Shown here piece by piece: positions 41,640 to 52,299 of a DNA stretch of 64,000 nt; position 1 is the first letter of the stretch; each line of letters begins with the position of its first letter. Below the pieces are notes generated by a model. It searched no databases. It was not told the origin of the DNA and saw only the letters and a program-made list of their open reading frames with translations. Source of the DNA: Rhabdophis nuchalis (lineage: Eukaryota > Chordata > Lepidosauria > Squamata > Natricidae); contig CM077658.1 of assembly GCA_039707465.1 (NCBI GenBank), forward strand, positions 10,260,574 through 10,324,573, given 5' to 3'. Made by a program: the position numbers and the translations under genes.

Positions 41640-42378
41640 TGCCTTCTATCAGGTTTACCTGATACGCCAGTTGCGCCCTTTCTAGATCGAGATGCCCTAC
41701 GCACGGTCATTCAAGCCCTCGTTATTTCCCACCTAGACTACTGCAACGCCCTCTACATGGGGCTCCCCTTGAGGTGCACCCGGAGGCTCCAGCTAGTGCA
41801 GAATGCAGCCACGTGGGGGATTCTGGGAGTCTCTCGTTACTCCCACGTAACACCTCTCCTGCGCGAGCTGCACTGGCTGCCTGTGGTCTTCTGGGTGCGC
41901 TTCAAGGTTGTAGTTACCATCTTCAAAGCGCTCCATGGCTCGGGTCCTGGTTACTTGAGAGACCGCCTCCTACCACATTCCTCCCTTTCACCTGTCCGGT
42001 CTCACAGAGTTGGCCTTCTCAGGGTGCCGTCAGCCGGTCAATGCCGACTGGCGACCCCCAGGGGAAGAGCTTTCTCTGTGGTGGGTCCGACACTCTGGAA
42101 CGACCTCCCCCCCGATATCCGTACCATCACGGACCTACGACTCTTCCGTCAGATGGTAAAAGCTCATTTCTTTTGTCTTGCCGGCCTGACATAGGTTAGG
42201 GACTATTTTAATTAGGTATTTATGGTTTTAACTATTCAATTTTAGCACAGTCATATTATTTAATTGTTTTTTAAATTTTGTATATTGTGGGGTTTTATCT
42301 TTCTGTGCACCGCCCTGAGTCCCTTTTGGTGAAAAGGGCGGTATATAAATTGAAAATAAAGTAAAGTAAAGTAAAGTA
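41640..42378 (+). mobile_element. L2-type LINE, 3' end with (AAAGT)n tail
   Basis: Encodes VIQALVISHLDYCNALYMGLPLRCTRRLQLVQNAA, then SHVTPLLRELHWLPVVFWVRFKVVVTIFKALHGSGPGYLRDRLLPHSSLSPVRSHRVGLLRVPSA and a complete C-terminus ending KAHFFCLAGLT, open for about 145 codons from 41757. The 3' UTR ends in GTAAA repeats (42357-42378). Confidence 0.93.
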
Positions 42379-42552
42379 TTGTAACTTAAATGAGCTAAGG
42401 GTATAACTCTTCAACATTGGCTTTAGATTGGGGGGAAACTTTAAATGCAACAGTGTTTTCAAGACTATCTATATCTACAACATATCTATATCTGTATCTA
42501 TGTACAGTATATGCTTATAAAATAAGAACATATAAAGTATATATAAATACAT

Positions 42553-42692
42553 CAGAAGTTGTAGGTGCTTCATCACTGGAGGTTTTTAAGAAGAGATGTC
42601 TAACCATTTGCCTATAATGTTATGGCGTCTCCTGGTTGAGCAGAGGGTTGGACTAGAAGACCTCCAAGGTCGCTTTCAGCTCTATTCTGATG
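42553..42692 (+). mobile_element. CR1-type LINE, short 3' fragment
   Basis: 'gaagttgtaggtgcttcatc' (EVVGASSLEVFKKR), then 'gggttggactagaagacctc' and 'tcagctctattctgatg'. Last ~140 bp of a diverged CR1 like that at 4987. Confidence 0.8.
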
Positions 42693-42867
42693 TCAGATAT
42701 ACTGTAGCTACAGATATACTGCTCTAAATATGTTTGTCTATAATTAATATTGGGGGAGGAACAGAATCCAAAGTTTCAAAATATATTTCAGGCTGATTGA
42801 TTCTGCAGAGGTAAATGTACTGCAACTTGGTATCAGACTAACAGAGATAATTAAATGACTTATGAAC

Positions 42868-43248
42868 CAGTGGTTAGATTCTAATTTTTTTACTACTGGT
42901 TCTGTGGGCATGGCTTGGTGGGCATGGCTGGGGAAGGACACTGCAAAATTCCCATTCCCTCCCTACGTCTGGCAGAGGGATACCTCAAAATCTCCATTTG
43001 CACCCCACTGCAGAGCAAGGATGCTGTAAAAACCCCATTCCCTCCCCACCCCACTAACCTGCTTTCCAGCTCCATTCTCCTGTGCAGGGTAACAATAAAA
43101 GACCCAGGCGATCAGCTGGGACTCGGGAGGCAGGGAACAGATGGGGAAAGAACCAGCCAGAGGTGGTATTTGCCGGGTCTCTGAACTACTCAAAATTTCC
43201 ACTACCGGTTTGCTAGAACCGGTCAGAACCGGCTGAATACCATCTCTG
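42868..43248. mobile_element. hAT-type MITE, 381 bp
   Basis: Starts CAGTGGTTAGATTC and ends GGCTGAATACCATCTCTG. TTATGAAC (42860-42867) and TTGTGAAC (43249-43256) match at 7 of 8 positions. Internal text is shared with 2076-2293 but longer. An imperfect doubling of the 'cccattccctcccca' segment occupies 42950-43050. No transposase. Confidence 0.82.
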
Positions 43249-43259
43249 TTGTGAACTGA

Positions 43260-43670
43260 ATATGTAGTTTTGTCCATCATTATATGTCAGTATTTCAACT
43301 AAGTATCGGCCTGCTTCAAGGATAACAAATCTGAAAGGAAGGACACAGTGGGTGTACAGCGCCAGGAATTTCTAGCCAACATCCATTCAATCTTGGGGGA
43401 AGGGTTGGTATAGCTATGAGACACAACAAATTGTATGATTTAAGCCAGTTCAGGGCAGTGTTGATTGGACCTCTCAATGTTTTCTGATTCCAAACAATTA
43501 TTGCATTGCTCTGAGTTACTTGCGTATGGACCAGGAGGATTAAAGGAATAAGATGGACTTTTGTGAATGCCCTGGCAGGTGTTCATCTTTTCCAAAGAAA
43601 TTATAGATCAAGAAATCATGTCCTAAATACTAGGAAGATCTTCTGGAAAGTGAGAAACAGTTTGAAGAAA
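43260..43670. other. Unique stretch, no gene seen
   Basis: No recognised repeat or exon. Confidence 0.45.
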
Positions 43671-43675
43671 GAAAA

Positions 43676-44260
43676 TACAATATAATACAATAGCAGAGTT
43701 GGAAGGGACCTTGGAGGTCATCTAGTCCAACTCCCTGCCTAGGGAGGAAACCCTATACCATTTCAGACAAATGACTATCCAACATCTTCTTAAAGACTTG
43801 CAGTGTTGGGGCATTCACAACTTCCTGGAGGCAACTTCTTTTCCACTGATTAATTGTTCTCACTGTCAGGAAATTTCTCCTCAGTTCTAAGTTGCTTCTC
43901 TCCTTGATTAGTTTCCACCCATTGCTTCTTGTCCTGCCCTCAGGTGCTTTGGAGAAGAGCTTGACTCCCTCTTCTTTGTGGCAGCCCCTGAGATATTGGA
44001 AGACTGCTATCATGTCTCCCCTAATCCTTCTTTTCATTAAACTAGACATACCCAGTTCCTGCAACCGTTCTTCATGTGTTTGAGTCTCCAATCCCCTAAT
44101 CACCTTTGTTGGTCTTCTCTGCACTCTTTCTAGAGTCTCCACATCTTTTCTACATCGTGGTGACCAAAACTGGATGCACTATTCCAAGTGTGGCCTTACC
44201 AAGGCCTTATAAAGTGGTATTAACACTTCACCTGATCTTGATTCTATCCTTTTTTGTTTA
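43676..44260 (-). mobile_element. CR1-type LINE, 3' end (about 585 bp)
   Basis: Tail complement (ACAAT)n-AGCAGAGTTGGAAGGGACC at 43676, then on the minus strand METLERVQRRPTKVIRGLETQTHEERLQELGMSSLMKRRIRGDMIAVFQYLRGCHKEEGVKLFSKAPEGRTRSNGWKLIKERSNLELRRNFLTVRTINQW, with upstream residues [14 protein letters not shown] at about 44215. The text upstream of 44260 may extend the element. Confidence 0.92.
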
Positions 44261-44264
44261 ACCT

Positions 44265-44980
44265 CTGATAGAGAGACTGCTCTTGGGAAGAAATCTCTGT
44301 TCCATGTGTTGCATAGATATGTGCACATATTTTGGCAATAACGCAGATCTGATTGATGTACAGCTTGTACAAAATCCACACCTCTAAAACACAACATATG
44401 CTCAGTCACCAATTAAGACGGCAGATGTGAAGCATTATAGATTCATTGTTATAAAACCACGAGAGAGGATAGCATGCATCTTTTTCTGTTAATGACGAAA
44501 GTTATTATCTGAAGCTTCTAATAAATTAAGGACTTCTGATATGTTTTCGGGGCAATGAACAGATTACACTCTACCAGACCCTAGTAATATGTGCCGCCTT
44601 GCAGAGATATGTAATAAACACATTTATCATCTCTTTTTGGCCTGATCGGTGCCTCTTGCCCTCTGATATGTAACTTATCTCCAAGGGACTCATTTACACA
44701 ACTGTATTCCAGCCCCCAACAACTTCTTTCCAAGTGCATTCAGTCAACTTGCTACATCAGCCTTCTTCTCTCTACTGGTGGAAGATATATGGCCAAGCAT
44801 TGTATCACTCCAGATTTTTAAGAGGTCTTTTACTTTGCTGGATCTTCAGTACTTCTGAGCAGTTTACATTGTGTTTACAAAGAATAGTCCAAATGATTAT
44901 TTTACATTATAAATACATTTTTAGAAGCAGGTCTCTCCACTTCTCTTCTATGCACCAATGCATCTCAAAAGATCCCTGTG
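44265..44980. other. Mostly unique stretch, no gene seen
   Basis: No clear exon. 44265-44415 could be more upstream CR1, not confirmed. Confidence 0.4.
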
Positions 44981-44984
44981 TTAA

Positions 44985-45445
44985 AATACTGAAGTGGGAA
45001 GATGATACAACAGTGATTGATCTCGTTCAAGACAATGATGAATCTGCATACAGAGGGAAGGTTGAACAACTAGCTTCATGGTGCGACCGGAACAATCGGG
45101 AACTAAATACACTCAAAATGGTAGAAATGGTGGAAGATTTTAGGAGAAACACTCCTATACTATCACTTCTTACAATGCTAGACAACACAGTATCAACAGT
45201 AGAGACCTTCATGTTTCTAGGTTCTATCATATCTCAAGACTTAAAATGGACACCTAACATCATAAACGTTATCAAAAAAGCACAACAAAGAATGTTTTTG
45301 AAAACGACACTATAGGGCGCTGCACACCAGAACAACTTTACACAAAGGCAGTTTTCCCCTGAATGCCATCACTCTGCTAAACAATTAATTCCCACAACAC
45401 TGTTATATTACCTACTAAGTGCATTACTATTCTTCTTCTAGGAAT
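44985..45445 (+). mobile_element. L2/Rex-type LINE RT fragment with internal deletion
   Basis: An open frame encodes WEDDTTVIDLVQDNDESAYR, VEQLASWCDRNNRELNTLKMVEM, FLGSIISQDLKW and VIKKAQQRMF. This is the RT palm region around the catalytic YADD/FADD box (here WEDD), the SWC...N..LN.. helix and the FLG.. motif. After a stop at about 45315, a shifted frame reads HKGSFPLNAITLLNN, typical of the protein's extreme C-terminus, so the thumb and connection region is deleted. Not active. Confidence 0.8.
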
Positions 45446-45451
45446 TACTAT

Positions 45452-45536
45452 TCCTTCCTTCCTTCCTTCCTTCCTTCCTTCCTTCCTTCCTTCCTTCCTT
45501 CCTTCCTTCCTTCCTTCCTTCCTTCCTTCCTTCCTT
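45452..45536. repeat. (CCTT)n microsatellite
   Basis: About 21 pure CCTT units without the linker seen in the other tetranucleotide arrays. Confidence 0.97.
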
Positions 45537-45561
45537 GTACCCTGTTTCCCTGAAAATAAGA

Positions 45562-45635
45562 CCTTCCTGAGTCCCTACGGGAGAGAGGGTGGTATACAAA
45601 TTAAATAAATAAATACATAAATAAAATAATAAGCC
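45562..45635 (+). mobile_element. L2-type LINE, 3' tail only
   Basis: 'ttcctgagtccctacgggag' then 'agggtggtatacaaattaaa' and (TAAA)n: last ~70 bp of L2. Confidence 0.75.
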
Positions 45636-45639
45636 CAAT

Positions 45640-47330
45640 CAGGCTTATTAACAACTAACGGCAGTGCGTGATAGTGGTAAAAGCAATCACCTTGCTTGAA
45701 ACTGGATGCTGCATGGATGGTGCTTATTATTACATTCAATTTGCATCTGCGACAGAGCTGGAAAGGGGAAGAAGAAACAGAGAATGTACTTAAACCCAAT
45801 AGGCTTTATGATTACCCCTAAAAGAACGACAAGTTGAACTCTCTTTTGCAACACATCTCGTTCCTTTTCTGCTCTCCTAGGTTTCCTTTGCACGCCCCAG
45901 CTGCTCCAAGGTGTAAAGACTGAGTAGCCTAACACTGCGCTAGGTTAAAACATTTTCTTTTGACTTTTTGGCCCATTCGTCATACAGCTTGTCTTTTCTG
46001 CTGTGGAAACCTTTCACCTCTATCTTACTTTGAAGGTAGACCCCAGGAGAAGGAATCGGGAGGTGAAAAATGATAAAGGCATGCAATTCTTGCAAGGTTA
46101 GCACACCTTTAAGCCCAGCACTTGCCCACTCCCAAGAGTGCCAGGGTTTCTCTCCCCTCCTTCTCAAAACACCGCCGACACAAGCACACACACACACACA
46201 CACACAGAGAGAGAAAAACTCAACACACACACACACACCATTGCAGAGTCAAGAAATGAATGCTAGGCTTAAAGAAGGACCTCAGCAGGAACTACATGTT
46301 GACATAATTACTGTTGGCTCTCTTCTTCTCTTCCCCCACCCCCTACCCAAGCCAACTTGGCAACCTTTTCCACAAAGCTGAGCTGACCTCCAGCCAAGTC
46401 TTCTCCTATTCAGCTTTCTGCGTTTTCTTCAGCCTAAGCCAAGAACCCAAATACCCAGCTACTTTCTCATTGTTTAGGTTTCTTCGGAAAAAAATCTTTC
46501 AAAAGAGGGGATTCCACTGTTGGACTGCCGGGAACAATTCAGGAGTCCTTTGGAAATCTAGCGGCTCATTGTTAGCGACACCAAAAGTCTTTGGGGGAGA
46601 ACACAAAAGGAAAGGGGAGTTGGGACAGGGTGCAAACTTGGCCTTTCGTGGAAGAAACGACCTACTGAGAAAGCTGCTGGCTCGGTTTCCCCCGCTAAGA
46701 TCAAGGCTAAATGGTTTGGATCAAAGATAACAAGGAAAGAAAACTGACAAGGAAATGGCTCTTTTTTTAAAAGAAAAAAAGCTTTATAGCCTTGTAGCCC
46801 AATTCCTTGCATATTTACATGTTAAAAAGTCCTACTGAGATCAAATCCGTCAGTAAGCATCGTCTGGAGAGCAGCTACAGTTCTGCCACGAGTGGATGGA
46901 TTGCAGGCCCGGAAAATCCCCATTCGGCTTGAACAGAAGTAAGAGTTGGCGTTGGGCCTTGGACTCTATTTAAAGCCCTTTTGACAGAGTCTGTCAGTTG
47001 AAGAAATGTGTTTGTTTGCATCGGGACTGCCTACAGATTCAGCCCAGTCCAAACATAACAGAGGCGCCCCGTAAATCATAACGTGCAAATCAGGATTCAG
47101 CTTCCAAAATACACATTCCATCCTAATCTCTCCTTCCCTCTTTGGAGTAGGGTGGCCACTAAAAAGAAAAAAAAAGAAAAGAAAAGAAAAGAAAAAGCAT
47201 TATCAATCTCCTCTACTCCCTTAAAGGAGAAGACATAGGTTTGGCTTCAATCTGCATTGACTAGTCATAGTAGACATGAACCAAAGTAAATCAGATGTAG
47301 TCTTATGATTTTAGCTCCTGGTGATGTGTC
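45640..47330. other. Unique stretch of about 1.7 kb, no gene seen
   Basis: Short (CA)n runs at 46186-46206 and 46222-46238 and a poly-A-rich run at 47160-47200. Open frames up to about 138 codons (46314-46730) have no recognised domain and no splice context. Confidence 0.45.
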
Positions 47331-47374
47331 TGGTTTTATATGATTTAACACCTCTCTGAGAAAAAGAAGGAGGA

Positions 47375-47928
47375 GGAGGATAGAATCAAGATCACGTGAA
47401 GTGATCTTGTGAAGTTAATCGTGAAGTTAATACCACTTTATAATGCCTTAATAAGGCCACGCTTGGAATACAGCATCCAGTTTTGGTTGCCACGATGTAG
47501 AAAAGATGTGGAGATTCTAGAAAGAGTGCAGAGAAGAGCAACAAAGATGATTAGGGGACTGGAGGCTAAAACATACGAAGAACGGTTACAGGAACTGGGG
47601 ATGGTAGCAATGGTGCAATATCTCAGGGGTTGCCACAAAGAAGAGGGAGTCAAACTATTATCCAAAGCACCTGAGGATAGAACAAGAAGCAATGGGTGGA
47701 AACTAATCAAGGAGAGAAGCAACTCAGAACTGAGGAGAACTTTCCTGACAGTCAGAACAATTAATCATTGGAACAATATGCCTCCAGATGTTGTGAATGT
47801 TCCAACTCTGAAAGTTTTAAAGAAGATGCTGGATAATCATCTGTCTGAAGTGGTGTAGGGTTTTCTGCCTAAGCAGGGGGATGGGCTAGAAGACCTCCAA
47901 GATCCCTTCCAACTCTGTTATTCTATTC
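47375..47928 (+). mobile_element. CR1-type LINE 3' end with small deletions
   Basis: Encodes [59 protein letters not shown], then VQYLRGCHKEEGVKLLSKAPEDRTRSNGWKLIKERSNSELRRTFLTVRTINHWN to HLSEVV, an open frame of about 149 codons with a short deletion after LGM. A doubled 'gtgaagttaat' lies at its 5' end. The tail runs into a purine microsatellite. Confidence 0.92.
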
Positions 47929-47929
47929 G

Positions 47930-48163
47930 AGGAGGAGGAGGAAGAGGAGGAGGAAGAGGAGGAAGAGGAAGAAGAAGAAGAAGAAGAAGAAGAAGAAGAA
48001 GAAGAAGAAGAAGAAGAAGAAGAAGAAGAAGAAGAAGAAGGGGAGGAGGAGAAGGAAGAGGAGGAAGAGGAAGAAGAAGAGGAGGAGGAGGAGGAGGAGG
48101 AGGAGGAGGAGGAGGAGGAGGAGGAGGAGGAGGAGGAGGAGGAGGAGGAGGAGGAGGAGGAAT
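47930..48163 (+). repeat. (GGA)n/(GAA)n polypurine array
   Basis: About 230 bases of pure purine trinucleotides: mixed GGA/AGA, then about 24 GAA units, then about 33 GGA units. It starts at the 3' tail of CR1. Poly-E, poly-S or poly-P frames across it are artefacts. Confidence 0.97.
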
Positions 48164-48250
48164 GAATGAATGAGGGCAAATACTACCCAGATATCCATCA
48201 CTATTTCCATTAGAGCTAACATGTTTGCTGGGTAATTTGGGAGTCCAAAT

Positions 48251-48583
48251 CAGAGGTGGGTTGCAGGTGGTACTGCCCTGGTATGGGTGTTCCAGTGCCT
48301 TGCAAGGAGCACTGAGTACCGTTCCAGTATGGTGCTCTGGAGGGTCCACCCGCCCGTCTGTCATCCTTACCTGTATTTGAGCTCTTTGGCGCTTCCGCAC
48401 ATGGAGTGTACGGTGCCTGCACGACGCCCTGTCAAGCAGCTGGAGCGTCATGGAGGCGTCGCATTAGGTAAGGACACATGTGCGCCCTCCATGTGTGTGT
48501 GCATGTGCTGCACGCATCCATGTGGTGGACACTGGGCCCCGTTGCACCGTGCCGATTGCACCGGGATCCGAAACCCACTACTG
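48251..48583. mobile_element. hAT-type MITE, 333 bp
   Basis: Starts CAGAGGTGGGTTGC and ends GAAACCCACTACTG, imperfect inverted termini. GTCCAAAT (48243-48250) and GTTCAAAT (48584-48591) match at 7 of 8. GC-rich inside; an open frame crosses but has no transposase similarity. Confidence 0.82.
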
Positions 48584-48845
48584 GTTCAAATCCAGACTCC
48601 GTCCAGACTCTGCTCTGCCATGGCTTCTCCTACAGTTGTTGCTGTTTTATTGGGAGTGGGAGGGAAATACATTTTTACTTATGCTCAATATGTTTTAGGA
48701 TTTCATTTCATTTCCTCATCTCCTCATGGAAGACTGTCAATTGTTAATATCCCGTGAAACCAGAATGAAGAGCTGAACAGCATTTCAGGCCGAGAAAAAC
48801 CTCTGGTTGTGTTTCATGAAGCTTCAGGACAGTGGCAAGCCGATG

Positions 48846-48895
48846 CCAGAGAGTCCTTTCCAACTCTGCTATTCTGTTCCGTTCTACTGTTGTAA
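48846..48895 (+). mobile_element. CR1-type LINE tail remnant
   Basis: 'cctttccaactctgctattc' followed by TGTTCC repeats, the last ~35 bp of CR1. Confidence 0.6.
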
Positions 48896-49349
48896 TTCAA
48901 CTCAGCCTCACGCCAACCGAAATTCCAAAACGAGAACCAATTTTTGCAAAGCGATAAAATCGATCCTGGGGAGCCACACTAACACGAGCCACCTGTGAAA
49001 TACCCACACCTGTGCTGCACTCTCTCCTAAAGGAGAATATTCAACCTGCTATCGGGTTCTAATCTAGATAAATGACCCCGTCAGAAAAGCAGATACAAAC
49101 GGGGCAAATTTTGCTGAGCTTGCACAATTAGTAAAGATAGCAAAACAGGCAGGAAACGAAAGAAAAAACACCCACCCAAAACTTGAAAAGCCAAGGTCCA
49201 GTTGGATGCATACCTTTTCTGATGCATAACCAGAGAAATTAACATTGACACTTGTAAAGTGTTGCCAGTTGTTTTGTACGCCAAATTCAATGAATGTGAT
49301 TGATCTGAAAAAGGAGGATTCCAAAAAGGACCTTGGGATAAGAATGAAA
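48896..49349. other. Unique stretch, no gene seen
   Basis: No recognised repeat or exon. Confidence 0.45.
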
Positions 49350-49351
49350 TA

Positions 49352-49889
49352 CAGTGGTACCTCGCTTCACGAACGCCTCTCTTCACGACCAATTCGGATT
49401 ACGACCAAAAATTTCCCAAAAAATGTGCTCCGCTGCACGAACTCCGCCTCGCTGCACGAACGGAAAAGTTCGTAAAAATACGCTCCGCTGCACGAACTCC
49501 GCCTCGCTGCACGAACTCCGCCTCGCTGCACGAACTCCGCCTCGCTGCACGAACTCCGCCCTCGCATCACGAACAGAAAAGTTCGTAAAAATGCTCGGAT
49601 TCACGAACCCCGCCTCGCTGCACGACCCGGAGCCGCGGACATTTTAAAAACAAGGTCGGAACGGATTAACCGGATTTACATTGAACCCTATGGCAAACTG
49701 TGCCTCTCTTCACGACCAATTTGCAACGCGAACAGAGTCCGTTCAAGATTCACGACCAAAAAACAAGGTCGGAACGGATTAACCGGATTTACATTGAACC
49801 CTATGGGAAATTGTGCCTCGCATCACGACCAATTCGGATCGCGAACAGAGTCAGTTCACGAATTAAGTTCATGAACCGAGGTACCACTG
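49352..49889. mobile_element. Pogo/Tigger-like MITE, 538 bp, with internal tandem repeats
   Basis: Ends CAGTGGTACCTCG...CGAGGTACCACTG are flanked by TA on both sides (49350-49351, 49890-49891), as for Tc1/mariner/pogo elements. Inside are about four copies of the 19-mer CTGCACGAACTCCGCCTCG (49488-49560) and a tandem doubling of a ~112-bp right-hand segment (49651-49762, 49763-49874). No transposase frame. Confidence 0.88.
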
Positions 49890-49894
49890 TACTT

Positions 49895-50117
49895 CATTGA
49901 AACAAGCAAGGGGCCCTCCTTATTCTTTACTATCTCTACTTAAATGACCAAAGAGATAGTACATGCTCAACACTGTTCGGGAATGACATTGTCTAATATG
50001 GGGTAACATCCAGCAGGAAGGATGTGTTACCACCCAATAAAGGGAAAGATCTGAAAATATTTTTGGGGGGGGGAAAAATCCCGTATTGGAATATGTTACT
50101 ATTCCCATTTAAGTAGC
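49895..50117. other. Unique stretch, no gene seen
   Basis: No repeat or exon recognised. Confidence 0.4.
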
Positions 50118-50600
50118 TCAACTGATTTGCGAGACCGCCTCCTACCCCATACATCCCTCCGACCGATCCGCTCCCACAGAGAGGGTCTGCTCTGGGTGCC
50201 AACGGCCGGGCAATGCTGGCTCGTGACGCCCAGAGGAAGGGCCTTCTCTGTGGCCCTGCCCTCTGGAACGATCTACCCCCCGATATTAGGAATATCACAG
50301 ACCTCCGCCTCTTCCGTCAACAATTAAAAACACACTTTTTCCACTTAGCTGGCCTGGCTTAATCTTCCGAGTCCATTTACTTGTTTTAAATTGAATTAGA
50401 TTGTATTGGGGTTTTAACTGGTTTTAGCACAGGTTGGGTTAATTTAATAAGTTTTTAATATTTATTAAAATATTAATAATATTATTATTATCGGTATTTT
50501 ATGTATATGCGTGGTTTTAATTTTTCCTGTGCACCGCCCCGAGTCCCTTTTTGGGAGAGTGGGGCGGTATACAAATTTAATAAAATGAAAAATGAAAATG
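50118..50600 (+). mobile_element. L2-type LINE, 3' end
   Basis: Starts at RDRLLPHTSLRPIRSHREGLLWVPTAGQCW, frameshifted before ALWNDLPPDIRNITDLRLFRQQLKTHFFHLAGLA-like codons. Then the 3' UTR with 'ctgtgcaccgccccgagtcc' and a tail of AAAATG repeats. Confidence 0.9.
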
Positions 50601-50624
50601 AAATGATATCGGTAATGATTCTTT

Positions 50625-50932
50625 TTCGAAGTTATGACCTTTGCAGGCTCCCCATGATGATGCGATCAAAATTCAAGAGTCTTGGCAAACTGACTCATAT
50701 TTATGACCGTTGGCTGTGTCCCACGGTCATCTGGTCATCTTTTGCGACCTTCTGACAGGCAAAGTCAATGGGGAAGCCAGAGTCACTGAACACTAACTTA
50801 TCAATTGCAGTGACTCACTTAACAACAGTGGCAAGAAAAGTCGTAAAAGAGGGAAAACCCACCAAACACAGGTTTCACTTAACAACAGAAAGGTGGCGAT
50901 CAATTGTGGTCATAGGTCAAGGACTATTTGTT
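50625..50932 (+). mobile_element. TA-flanked MITE family, partial copy
   Basis: 'atcaaaattcaagagtcttg', 'ttctgacaggcaaagtcaat', 'ggggaagccagagtcactga', 'gtggcaagaaaagtcgtaaa' and the right end 'ggtcaaggactatttgtta' align with 57887-58264. Left terminus missing. Confidence 0.75.
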
Positions 50933-50939
50933 AACTACT

Positions 50940-51743
50940 ACCAACCATACTACTAATTAATGCTACTTCCTTTTCAGAAAACGTATTCAGTAATCTCCTG
51001 CAAAATTAAAAAGAAAAAGCAGCTTTCAACTCCGAGGGAAAATATTAATAAAAGAATGATTAATTAAAAAAAGAGTTAAAATATGATGTGTGCGATGTAC
51101 AGAATCCCTAACAGTTAAGCTGCCATAAATTAATTAGGTATAATAAATTATATCTGAAATGTTTATACTCATGCTTGTGTAATGGAATAGATTTCACTTC
51201 ATTAAGAAAACACCCCTGTGGTCCATTGAGAAAGAAAGAGTGGGAGATGGATATATCATTAGGCGATTAAAATGTTTTTGATTTGTTGTTTTTTTAAAAA
51301 TGGGATTTAGTGGGAGTAATTTGGCAATTTTCTATTGTAAGTTAAAATAAAAGATGTGCGACACAAATCAGATTGAGCTGCAAAGGATGATTTACAGATC
51401 GCAGGGGCGATCTTAAAACACAATGTTTTAAGTGCCAATGAAACAAACCATATGTATTGACATAATGTAAGAAGCCAGGAACTGCGAAGAATATTTGAGC
51501 TTCCTTCATTCAGGAAAATAATGAACGTTTGAGAGGATATCACAACTGCATGAACATATGTCAACATCGAAGAGTATTTTCATGGCAGATCTGGCCCCAA
51601 AAACCTGAAATAAAGCAGCTCTATCATATCACCCACTATTTATTACTGAGTATCTTCATTAATGTATTTAAACAAAGCTAAGTTCAGTATATGGTCATAC
51701 AGAGACATATGTCCTGAAGAGGGAATGCTGATAAAAAAATTAC
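50940..51743. other. Unique AT-rich stretch, no gene seen
   Basis: No recognised repeat or exon. Confidence 0.45.
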
Positions 51744-51745
51744 AA

Positions 51746-51956
51746 TAATACAATACAATAATACAATAGCAGAATTGGAAGGGACCTTGGAGGTCTTCTA
51801 GTCCAACCTAGGCAGGAACCTTATACCATTTCAGACAAATGGCTATCCAACATCCTCTTAAAGACTTACAGTGTTGGGGCATTCATAACTTCTGGAGGCA
51901 ACTTCTGTTCCACTGACTAATTGTTCTCACTGTCAGGAAATTTCTCCTCAGTTCTA
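51746..51956 (-). mobile_element. CR1-type LINE 3' end cut by a SINE
   Basis: Tail complement 'caatagcagaattggaaggg' through 'cttctggaggcaacttctg' to 'gaaatttctcctcagttcta', where a SINE begins. The rest of CR1 does not resume on the far side. Confidence 0.88.
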
Positions 51957-52297
51957 AAGGTAAAAGTTCCCCTTGCACATATGTGCTAGTCGTTCCCAAC
52001 TCTAGGGGGCGGTGATCATCTCCGTTTCAAAGACGAAGAGCCAGTGCTGTCTGAAGATGTCTCTATGGTCATGTCACTAAACGCCGAAGGCGCACGGAAA
52101 GCTGTTACCTTCCAACCAAAGGTGGCTCCTATTTTTCCACTTGCATTTTTTACATGCTTTCAAACTGTTAGGTTGGCAGAAGCTGGGACAAGTAACAGGA
52201 GCACACTCCGTTACGCGGTGCTAGGGATTCGAACCGCCGAACTGCTGACCTTTCTAATCGACAAGCTCAGCGTCTTAGCCACTGAGCCACTGCGTCC
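51957..52297 (-). mobile_element. tRNA-derived squamate SINE, near full length
   Basis: 'aggtaaaagttccccttgca' to 'cagcgtcttagccactgagc' and 'cactgcgtcc'; B-box complement 'gattcgaaccgccgaactgc'. No exact target duplication, so the right junction is probably rearranged. Confidence 0.9.
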
Positions 52298-52299
52298 TT

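Noticed and set aside
43753..44142. Host gene candidates from long frames with [15 protein letters not shown] or LRELHWLPV
   Set aside because: These are CR1 and L2 LINE C-termini, present in many truncated copies across the window.
46314..46730. 138-codon open frame
   Set aside because: No recognised similarity or domain and not bounded by splice signals; composition ordinary.
47886..48451. Poly-Ser, poly-Pro and poly-Leu frames
   Set aside because: Translation of GGA/GAA microsatellite in three frames; no gene context.
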